Positions 49,301 through 61,300 of a stretch of 64,000 nt of DNA are shown piece by piece. The translations under genes and the position numbers were made by a program. This DNA is from Stichopus chloronotus. Its lineage: Eukaryota > Echinodermata > Holothuroidea > Aspidochirotida > Stichopodidae. The notes beneath the pieces were generated by a model. The model was not told where the DNA came from and ran no database searches. It was given only the letters and a program-made list of their open reading frames with translations. Each line of letters opens with the position of its first letter. Position 1 is the stretch's first letter. The DNA lies in contig CM037843.1 in assembly GCA_021234535.1 (NCBI GenBank), positions 5,164,820-5,228,819 of the forward strand, given 5' to 3'.

Positions 49301-52300
49301 TCATACCTGAAGTTGTCTAACTCCGCCATTCAGCTTGAATGCCTCTCTAGAATGCACCATACGTCGATTGTTGAATGTGACACATTCCCCTTGTACCATC
49401 CTGTGTTTGACCTGTTGATTCAGTAAATCACAAGGCAAGGTTAATTTGGGAAGGAAGTAAAGTTATTAAAAAATTAATATAGTGTATATTCAATTTCTAA
49501 ACTTTCTAGTCCAATCAATTTCACACTGCTACAGAAAAGATGAATATCATAGAAATGATAGAGAAGATTTCACAGACATAAATTTGACTTCAAATTGATA
49601 AATAAAGATAATAAGTCACATAATTAGGCTGATGCAAGTGAATTGCCAGATGTCTTACAGCTGGAAAAAAAATAAAAAAGCTAGGCATATTTTACTAACA
49701 ATTGAAGGAGTTCTTCAAAGAAAGCAGAATTTTTCACTGCAAGGATTTCAAGCTCCACGAAAAAGTCTTGTTAAAAATTCAAGATATTGCTGTTTGAAAA
49801 AGCACTTCTCTGGTCAACGAAGATTGTGCCAAATTTTTGTATTGCTTTAAAAATGAAGACCTCAATCACCAAAAGTCTTGCTATGACCCTAGTAATGAAA
49901 TATTACATGCACCGTGCTCCTTTTGCACAAAGCTGACTGCACCCTCTGCTGTTCCTCATGGATTTCTACTTCACACAAGGGTCTTGTACATTTGTCCAAA
50001 GCTATCTTAACTTTTTCTTTATTTTACGGCCGATTTGTTGCAAAAAAGCAAAGAAACCAATCAGATTTGATCATTTAGTTCACACCTTAAAATTTCGTGT
50101 TATCATAATTTCTTCAAGGAGGTCAACCAATCAGGGTGAACAGTGAACAAGCACTTTGCTCTAACTATGTGAACACTCCATACATGAGCGACTGTGTTAC
50201 ATGAATAAAGATAAAGTGTTTTGCACATGGTTTTGTCCCATTTTTGACAAATGTCCAAGACGTTCGTATTGAAAAGATCCTTGGATATGAACAATTTGGT
50301 TGTGTACTGAGCTTGCATGTAAACAGCTGACAAACAGGGCCCTGTTAGAATATAGCAGCCTGATGGAGATGCAAAAGAAATCCTCCACCAACAAGAAAAC
50401 TTAGGAAAAATATATGGGATTCTTTATCATTCCATCAGTTAAACGTAACGATTTTACCAATGGAAGCTTTGTTAGATGTGAAATAACGCTTTGAAAGTTG
50501 GGCTTCAGCACGAGCCTGAAAATGTGTAATGTAGAACACATAAATACTGTTTTCCATTTTTGCCTTCTTCATGTTTCTGCCAAGGTCTTGCGATCCAAAA
50601 ACTCTTTTGTTCAGAGATTATGAGAAACCTCATGAATGTCTACATTCAGTCAGATACATTTAGCACATAAAACCAGTGGAGCTGTTATTGGCATGGACAT
50701 AAAATTTAATTACTGCTAATATTTTAAGACTCACAAAACTAAGTGAAGGTAACCTGGATAATTAGCTCAAAGACATTTCGATCCTTTATTGGTAGCTACC
50801 AGTTCAGTATCATTTACAGAGCAATGTCATTTAAGTCAACTAATCCCTAAATAATTAGGTAGTTTCATACAATGCTATCAAAGGTAGGTCTATGCCATTC
50901 TCTGGTGAAATGAAGGCTTTATCACCAAATAAGAGATCAGATCAGTACTGTAACCCACAGCTTGAGATAAAAATCAAGGCCAATGTTCAATCTAGATTTG
51001 TCCTCACTACGTACGTCACAACTGATTTCCAGCACCAGGCTCATACCTCGAAAATTTATTAAAATAATCCATTTTCCGAATTCTTTGAGATATTTCCTGA
51101 AAATGAGAACAATGACTTGCCTACAGTAATGTTTGCAGCTTTTAAGAGACATAAGAAGAAATGGTGGAGAATCCCTTTAAAAGCATTGCATGTGGAAATA
51201 CAAAAGAGAACAAAAGTTACAAACATCTAGACGAAGACCAATTCAGCATTGGAATTTGACACTAGTGAGAATGTAAATTGAGAGTATTGTAGATTTACTG
51301 CAAAATATTGTGGAGATTTATGTCACATCTCTCAAACTATTCTGGCATTTCTTTTACAACATTCAAGATTATGAAGACATACAAAGAATATTGAAGGAGT
51401 TGCACCTGAATGGCATCACAAATTGACGATGACATGCGCCATTTTGAAGTCGATGATGCTGAAAAAATTCATTACTTCTGAATGGAATATATTATTGAGA
51501 TACAGTTTTTAGCAAAACAAACAGAGAAAAATTTCCTTCTTTTTGTGACAAATCAATTCTGCCCAGTAGTCAATCCATAAATTTGTCAGAGAGAGCTGTG
51601 ACAGAGTCACAGAGATCTTTGTTACTATGTTTGTATTTTCAAATGCATCACCCTGTGTTTGTTCATAGATACACTCATTTTGTGTAATATCTGTTTATGA
51701 ACTTACTGTGGCAGGAGAGGCATGCATTAATTCCAGGAACTTGCTGTATGCTTCATAATAAGGTTGCACCATTTCCTATCAGTCAAAAACAAACAAAAAA
51801 GGGAAAAACCTTGATAGGCAAGAAATGTCAAGCATATGTGAACACTCAATGGTACAGAAACAGCCATTTGAAGGAAGCTGTTGAATGTTACAACAAACAA
51901 CATCTGTATAAAGTTGACTCTGCATAGTGGCTGAAACCTGGACCATTTGAAAAAAGCTGTTGAACATAAAAACATGCCACCTGTACAATCTAATGCTGGA
52001 TAGTACCCAAATAGTGGACAGGTGTTAATGTCCTAGTTTGGGGTGCACTTTACTGTTGAAGAATCTTAGCCAAATTTGACACCGCAGACAGGAAATGAGA
52101 ACCAATGGATCAGAGGACTTGGAGAATAAACATTGCATGCATGACTGCACAATTTCTGTCAAAATTGCTCAGGAGAGTTTTTCGACATAATATTTTTCAA
52201 TATGCAACAGGAGTATCACACACTACTAGAGTCTTAGAAAATGTCATTTACCATCACCTAAAAGGGCTGAGAATCAAAACATGCACTGTCAAAAGTAACT

Positions 52301-55300
52301 CTAAGTTAACAAAATTTGTGATGCAAACATGAAACAAAGCTCACGGCAGATGTACATACCATCCAAAAACAATGCCAGCACTAACAAGGACAAATTGATT
52401 CAAGACCTATAGAGGTCGTGCACTGACGTCACATTGAACGGCAAACTCTCATACAAGGCTTACGTTAGGGCTTTTGTTTTTAATTCCCAATCATTCGTTT
52501 CATCACAATATCCGTTAAAAGCTTTTCATCAGTGAGGAAACTTCTTCAAGACACATATTATGATAGCAGCATAAATAAAAAGCTCATTCTTATTAAGTAA
52601 CCGAGACATGAAAATCATTCTCTGTAGTGTATGTATGACCGCAATGAGAATCTTGCCGTCCATTGATTACGAGGTACAGCATGGTTTGACAATGGGATGA
52701 CGTCACGTGCACAACCTCTATATATGGCAAACCTGCATCATGAAAATGATGGTGAGATAATCTTGCCACTAATCTCAAAAATACAATTGCCTTCATTAAA
52801 TTGCCTAGTGGTTTTCTAAACCTTCTTAATCACATTAGAAATATTGAATGTAACACACTTCTCCTCAGCAGCATATTCTCCAACCTGGACGTGTTTTGCT
52901 CATTCCATCAGCATAAACCCCATAACACCAAGGAAATTTGACAACAGTACCTCTGGTACTTGGAGAGGCCCTTCTGCTTGTTGATTCCAAAAGACAGCAA
53001 TCACCTAAAGGAAAGACGAATTATTTAAAAATACTTCGGGTACACTTAAATCTCTTGTATTATCTTATCTTTTTTTTTTGTTGAAGAATTGCCCTTTAGC
53101 TTGACTGTTACAGTTAACAACTAAAATCAGCACCATTGTAAATACATACCAAATTGTAGATCATTGAGCGGTGCATATTTCACGACAATATATGTGAAAT
53201 ATGAACAAGTATCAACTGAAGCTGTGTCCTCAGGCTGCTATTTGACATACCAGGTGACAAATAGCTCCCATATTGCTGTGACTATAATTTGGTGACATAA
53301 TAACAACAAACAACCTGGTTGGGGAAAATTGATGAACACAGACTCCTGTCAACCGTTGCTAATTTGTCATTTACAATACAAAGAGGCACACCAGAGAAAC
53401 ACAGCACATGACTGAAACAAACAAAAAGGATTCTAAGACATACAAAGGGTCACAAAAGTACTTTTGATTTATGGCAGGAAAAAAACTACAAGAAGCACTA
53501 ACCTTGCCCTGTCCATTCACCTGAATGTGGGGACGCTGGAAGACAAAGTGAGAAGGACGCTCACTGTTGAAAAGAAGAAAGATAGGGAAAAAGAAGGAGC
53601 TATGATTAAAAACAAAACGCAATGGAAAATGGGAGGATGGCTGGAGACTACGATCTCACAACAGCAATTTTCGGGGGAGCACTGCAATACTGAAAGAGGG
53701 CCTACAGAACACATAAAGTGATCTAGGTGGTATTTTTATCAATAAATTTTTTGGCATACCATGCGCAAACTGATGGCGGCATGCAGCTTAGGTAGTGTTC
53801 CCAAAATTGTACCTATCATGCCAGTAATAATTAGCACCACTTGAGCTCCAGCCTCTCCCCCAGGGAGATTGTATGCACGCCACCTGTATGAATGACTGAG
53901 GTTGGACACAAAACATCAAACTAAAGTTGGCATCCCCCAACAGCATCATTTGCCAAATCGATTCATGTTCTTTTTAGCTACAGTCTACCACGGGCATCAA
54001 AACCAGACAAACTGTGATCAGTACCACATCTGGCTCTGTAAATACACTGCTGGAAGAATTGAAAAAAAAAACACTTCAAATGGCAATCTCCTAACTGGCA
54101 TGACATTATACTGCTGTTAGTGAGCTGTTGACCACCAAATGCTTGTGACACTAGACACACTGCATGAAGCTCTCTCAAAGAAAAATTCAGACATATATGT
54201 AAAATAAGAAAAGAGTTAATTTTCTAGCTAACAATTAGAGCACAATGCAGTTCATAAAGCATCAAAGAAGGTACAGAACAGTACACTGAGCCTAATCTGT
54301 CAGAGATAATGAGTTGGACTATTACATTACAATAGCTGGCAGAATGCCCAGCACACACTGTACATGTCACATAATATAATTTGATTTAAAAACAAGCTTC
54401 CAAAAACAAGAAAAAGAAAATTAAAGCACAAACAATCATAAGTAAATGCAGATATATCAACATTAGTTTATAACTCCATTGACTTAACCTCAATCAGTCC
54501 TTTAAATTTTCTTGCAATTGTTTACCAATGAAGAAAACTGTGATCATTCTTCAGATAGCTTCTTTTGATCTACCAGAGAAATTGGTGTGACTGATAGCTT
54601 ATAAGTTTAGAAAAACTGCAACTAAAATACAGGGTCATGACCCCATAGGATTTGCAAAATAATTTAATGTGCAGCTTCTAGGAATTGTTACTACATCAGA
54701 AAAACCACAAATATCCTTAATTTTACTAAACACAGTGAGAACAGTAATACAATCATATAGTGGTGGTGGAGGCCTGAAATGGTGACCTACTAGTCACCAT
54801 TCTACACATTTATGACCTGTTGATAATGTCAAAGAACAAATATCTCATTACCTGTCATCATGTATCTTTTGAAATGTTGCTGGAACTTTCAGCAGAGTCT
54901 CAAAGTGTTTTGGATATTCTCTCTGGAGCTGTTCAGCTACATTGAAGACGTCCACGAACAGATTGGCACCCCCTTTGACACAGTCGTCGAGTCTAAAACA
55001 GAAAGTTGATAATGTACAGGAAACATCTTAATGCTGAATCACCTAATCTACTTGAAACTGAAGTAGTCTTGGGGTCGAAGACAAAGAAGCAAAAATTGAC
55101 AACCAGCAATTATCATAAAATTGTCTTTGAGACATGTGGATTAAGTGCTTATTTACAAATTTCAATTTTGAAAAAGATAACTGCATCTTGCACAGTTGAT
55201 GTCCTTCAGACAAGCAGCTGAAGTTAATTCTACTGTTACACGGAGATAACACTGTTGGGTAATAAGGCAGTTTTATCTCTGTGTAAAGGTCGTACTGCGC

Positions 55301-58300
55301 GCAGGCAGTTTTGACTGAAGGCATGGAGCTACCACATGTGGGGGGGGGGGAACTGCAACATTACTGATCTATGACCAGAGAATGACCAAAGGGGGAGGGG
55401 GATTAATCATCCCCTTTGGCAAAAATTATGATTTTAGAAGGTCGTAGATCACAAATGGTGCAATATTTGAGTGGATTTCAGCTTGAAAAGGAAGGTGGAG
55501 AATGGTGGAGTGAAGGTGAAAAGTGGTGACAATGTACATTTTGTAATTGCTCATTCTCTTTCTCCCGCTCTGTGTGGCCTCGGGCATGGTCTGTACATAG
55601 GAGTGATTTTTGATTAAAAGAATCACTAACAACAATGACACAGCTATTTTCAATACCATCATTGCCTTGTCCTCATCTAATCAAAGCTTTTAAAGATTAT
55701 CACAATCAGTGTACATAAGTCAGTTTGCTGATAACAGATCAATGACAACTGACTTACTGTTCATAGCTGAAACACATGCAAGGCTGCCTTATCATGAAAA
55801 GAAAAAGACAAACAGCTATAACTAGAAACCTTTACTGTTAATTACACAAACACTTTGGAGGCGAAGTCCCAAGTTGATCAAGCAATGCGACAAAACCCAT
55901 GATGTCAAATAAGATTGGCATTGTCAGGAGATATTTACAATGCATACATGTATGCAGAAAGATTATTGGCCTTAACTATAAAATAACACATCAGTTTTGT
56001 ATAGTCAATTATTATTGATAAGTAATATTTGTTATGTTTTCCTTCATCCTTCCTCCTCCATGGACCCAGTAATACACTGTCCATAGTCTGTCAGGTACAC
56101 GTGTACTGGTATCAAAAAATGTCACTCCTGTTTAATAGTCTTTGAGTTCCTTGTGATGTCATAATATGACATTTGGCCTTGCGTGGTGTTATAATGTCAG
56201 TTATTTCTTGCATCTTACTTCATTGTTCGATGTGCATATTTTGAGTTACTTGTATATAGTCATGCTAAGTTGCTACAGACTATGCCATGCGCTCATGCTT
56301 GGTTGATTTTGGAGCTTGAATAAAAGAACTGAAGAAAGGAACCTCCCTCTCTTCCTCCTCATGGCACGCTCCAAGCCACATACCACTGCTCCGTTCATCA
56401 CCTCTAAGTTTCAACCAGCCTCTGCTGCATTCCTCTCCTGTTTTTCAATGCTACCATTCTTTTTAAGTCTTCCAACTTCTAACCAGTCTTTTCTTTCTCT
56501 GCTGCTTTACTGACCGACGAACAGTTCTCTTCACTGACGTCCTTATCTGGAACTCTTCTAAACTAACGCTTTCTTGAGTTTCTTTTCCATTATGATCGTC
56601 ATTGGGTCACAGCCTTGCTAAGCCGACTCCCTTGCTACAGACTAAGCCACCGGAGGAGCGCAGAGGAAGCCGGCCCACCAGAGGTACTTCGTGCACGTTT
56701 AAGTTAGGCTCATTCCAGTACCGGTACCTTCATTTACTTATTTCTTGTAATTTATGTTGTAAAAGCAATTATATTTTGACATTAACGAATCTGCCTCTCA
56801 TTTCCTGCTTTATATCACCTGTCTTGGTTTGTGTTTTGTTCATAATATCTCGACTTCATAACAGTTGTAATATAAGATCATTCATTTTTTTTTAGGGGCA
56901 TGATGATGAAATGTTCTTTACAGACATACTGTGTTTTGTCACACAAACAATGTGACACTTTGGACATATGTAACAATTTCGTACCCAGGGACTGATATGT
57001 TCAGTCAGGTACAAAATGCAAACAGTAGTTATTCTACCTTCATCAGAACAGATAGTTCAAATTGGATGAATGTGGGACAAGGCATTCCCTAGGTCCTTTG
57101 AGATTCAAATCCTGATCTCACTTTCAAATATTTTGTAATTTTCAAAAGATGCAAACATTTTTTTGAAGGTCTGAAAGGTCTGAGGAATGTTTTTTTTTTT
57201 CACTCACTTTATACAATGAAGGAACTGCAGTCCTGGTGGTGATTCATAGTAAGGAAGATCCTGGTGAAATGACAGAGGTACCTCTAAATAAGCGATGTTG
57301 GTAACCTTCTCCTTTGAAACCACATTGAAGATCTTTACACAGGTAATACAACAAGGAGAAAAAGAACAATGTAAAAACGATAATAATAAGAGTAAAAACA
57401 AAAACAAAAAACTCATTAAATCTACGAGAACTGGTAATGACAGAGTGACATTGATCAGTGCAAAGCAAAACAGGATGATAGAATAGACAGTAGGATGGTT
57501 GCTCAAATGATTGATTACCAAGAATAACATTGTAAACATTCTTCATCTTGATAGATTTAATTTTAATAACTATTTTTGTAGTCTGACTGCTTCAAACATC
57601 TTTCAGGTACTGCCATTTGATAATCCTGAGATCTTGGTGCTCAAATTTTTTGGGAAAAAATTAACAATGAATGACTTTAATGTCTATAAGGTTGGATACA
57701 TCCAAATTCTGTCCCTTGACCGCTGGCTTAACTTAAGGTTAAGGTTCTCATCAATGTTCTGTCTCTGTAAACGCATCCTACAAATATGGGGGACTCATTC
57801 TGCAGAAGAGAGTGTGTTCCATATAACCTTTGTAAACCTTTCAATACTAGGTTCCATCTTAGAATTTGTCTGAAAATACATCACTTTACAATCGCACTGG
57901 TAGGTGATGTTCTGAGCATTCGATGGCAGACCCATACTTCACATTCTTTAGAGACAGAATATGGGGAAAATTGTGTATTCGAATAGAGACTACATTACAG
58001 AACTGGCCTGCAATGGCATGGTAACACTTTTCTCTTCTTGGTTGAGAATATGAAAAACTAAATAACTGAAAAGATTTCACTGCAAATCTGGAGGCAACTT
58101 TAATAATACAAATTAATTCGAATGAAAAGTGAAACTATGCAAGAGATAGAGAGGGGCACGAGGGGCATCAATTTTAAGCTATTGCAATTGTTGAACAAGA
58201 TAAAGCTTTTCTACTTTACCTTTCCGTAGAGGGTTTCATAGACAGGTGCCACCATTTCCCCGACCTGAAATTCAAAGTGTGGGCATCAAAATATGCAGAA

Positions 58301-61300
58301 ACAGTACAACAAGAGCCCAAGCGCACTCTGGTTCCTTGCACATATGGAGAGCATATATTAATGTAAATTATGAAGTAAAAGGGAGCATATTGCATTATTT
58401 TGTACGCTAGCCTATATGGTCCATTTCTGACCATGAACTCTCACTTTTGTAACATGAAATCTGTAGAGAGAGAAACATATTTCACGCTTTTATAAAATGG
58501 CCCATTTCAGACATTGGACCCCAAACACGACAAACAGGCACCCACATGGAACCACTTCCATAGCACTAATGTCACCAACCATCAACAGTGTTACATACAA
58601 TCTGTAAGAGAAGAAGTATTTTGCATGCTTTCACAACAGCCTATGGGCACTATGGTTCCTCGCACTTGAAATATACATACTGTAAAATGATATGCCTGAG
58701 TTCATGAATATCAAAGAAGCCATTTCAATTAATGCAATGAATTGCAGATGTTGATTTCTGCCATATACAGCAATATCCCATTCATTTTACAAAACACCAA
58801 CAGCTGTGAATCTCTCATTTAAAGAAGGGGCTCTGCAAATTGCAATATGGCTTATCTCATCTATGCCCCTTTTAAGTCCAAAAAACTGATAGAATGCCCT
58901 GGAGGGAACTACTGGGGTCTACTTTAAACTGGTAAGAACACCAACTGACTTATTTTCTTTCATCGTGTCCTGCTCACCTAATTGAAAAGACACTTACATG
59001 AATGCACACATTAGCACTCAGGCACGAGGAGGTAAACTGATCCATCCAAAACTTGTCTGGTGTGACCACCTACAGTAGTGCAAACAACACTGCTTCTTTT
59101 TCATTTGATCAAGAAACTGCTAACTCAAGAAGTACTTCCATGATGCACTGGAGGGGGACTGATGGAACATATGAGCATCCATAGCATAACAAGGTTTTCA
59201 GACTTTGCCCCCCAGTTTCCCCACATGACCTTTGACCTCCACCAAAAATGATAGGGCACACCTTCTTTATATGGCGAACCTACATACCAAATTTGACTTT
59301 CATCTGACTTTCCCCTATTGAGTTAGAGCGTACCTAAGCAAAACAGACTTTTGCCCCCAGTTCCCCCAGATGACCTTTGACCTCCACCAAAAACGATAGG
59401 GTACACCTTCTCAATATGGCGAACCTACATACCAAGTTTGACTTTCATCTGACTTTCCCCTATTGAGTTACAGTGTATCCAAGCAAAAGAGACTTTTGCC
59501 CCCAGTTCCCCCAAATGACCTTTGACCTCCATCAAAAACAATAGGGCACACCTTCTCAACATGGCAAACCTACATACCAAGTTTGACTTTCATCGGACTT
59601 TCCCCTATTGAGTTAGAGCGTACCTAAGCAAGTGTCACAGATGCACACACACACACGCCAACCTGACACAAAGCTGAACACAAAGGCTTAGTGTTTCAAG
59701 CTGAATGCAGCTTCTAAGATGGAAATGTTACTCTGGGCAACAATTCCACCAATCACAAAGTACAGGTAGTGAATAGTTTAAGACTCATTGACTTAACAAA
59801 TCTTGCAATCTCAGTACAAATTTAGCTTCAGTACTGTTAACTCTTGAAGTTTTCCATTGCTTGTGTCTAGCCACTGACAGATGCAGTCAATTAAATGATA
59901 TCAATGCTAGACAACTTTCATATTTGCTATATTTTTCATCTTTCCTGGAATGTTGCACTTTCTAAAACTTTTTAAAAATAGTTCAAGACTAGAATCGCTT
60001 TGCAACTTTGAATGTTGCTGTGCTCCTTAGGCTGGGAAACCATGCATTAGGTACAAAAATGCTTGAAATACCAAAGTCTGCTGTAATGTACTGATAGCTA
60101 AATTTTGGCAAATATTTAGCAAATTTACTGCATTGTACATTCAATAAATGGAATACTGTAACCAGAGGGAAAAACAATTACCTCTAAAACTTTTGCCTCT
60201 TCACATGGTACATTCTTTATCAGAGCCAAACCATACTTATCCATTGCTTGTAACCACCTGAAAAGAAAAAAAACAAACAAAATGAAACTAATGAACAAAA
60301 CATAAGAAACTTGCCTGTCTTCATTTACCTACCACATTTCTTATCCTATTTTCTTCTTACATGGTACCTTTGCCTCAGATACCCCTACCCTGCACCCTTC
60401 CAAATTCAATTCATCTTTTGCAGTCTCAAAATTGACTTTCTACTGTTGATCAAGTGTTCATACTTTTCACCCAACAATGTAATTTGACGTTTCACCACTG
60501 CTCATCTACTTGGTTGTAACAGTACCCTATTTCCTAACTGGTAACAGCCATGTATGTTCTCCTACATATTGATTTCCTTGGAAATGGGATTCCTACAAAG
60601 CGCAATATAATTTTCTTTCTCTTGATTTTGTCTTTTATTCCCTTTTTCTCTGAATTGTCTACTTTATTGCTGGCAAGTATCTCATTTATTCCTTGTAGAG
60701 GGGCAAGACTAGAAAAGCATTGCTTATTTCTGGCTCTGTATACCCATCAATTACTTACACTCTCTTCAGTCTCAATTTCTCGAATGACTTGTGCCATATA
60801 TATTACATATAATGACATACCTCTGTAATGACATACCTCTGATTATATGATGGTAGAAATAAACTGAGTTGAATATAGATGAACATGACATTTTAACATA
60901 TTTATTTCTGCAAAACAAAATTCTAAATCCTGATGAATCAGTTGACTAAAAATCAGCAAACACAAGTTTTAAAGACATACAGTATGTTGGGATGCTTTCT
61001 TTGCAGTAACTGGCCATTGGCATTGAAACATATTTCACTCTTAATCACAGATTTACAACTGAAGCTCGCTGGAAGATGAAAGAATTACTTACTCAAAGAA
61101 CGTATCTTCAGATTTGCATACTTCATCAAAGTCAAAAGATGCAATGCCATCCTGAGGAGAAAGGAGTGACACAAAGAGAGGTGGCAGATGAAAATACTCA
61201 ATGTTTTCATTAACAGGACAACAACAAAGAGCAAAGATGATGTTAACAGCTTAATAACTAAAATCAATGTGCACTGATTACATACACCAATTGGCTGAGA

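Noticed and set aside
52593..52796. 67-codon minus-strand frame inside the MITE at 52410-52720
   Set aside because: It runs through the element's terminal repeat and beyond; it looks like a repeat-encoded frame rather than a gene.
57511..57873. 120-codon open frame on the plus strand
   Set aside because: It lies in an intron opposite the unit A gene, has no recognisable domain and has low-complexity AT-driven composition.
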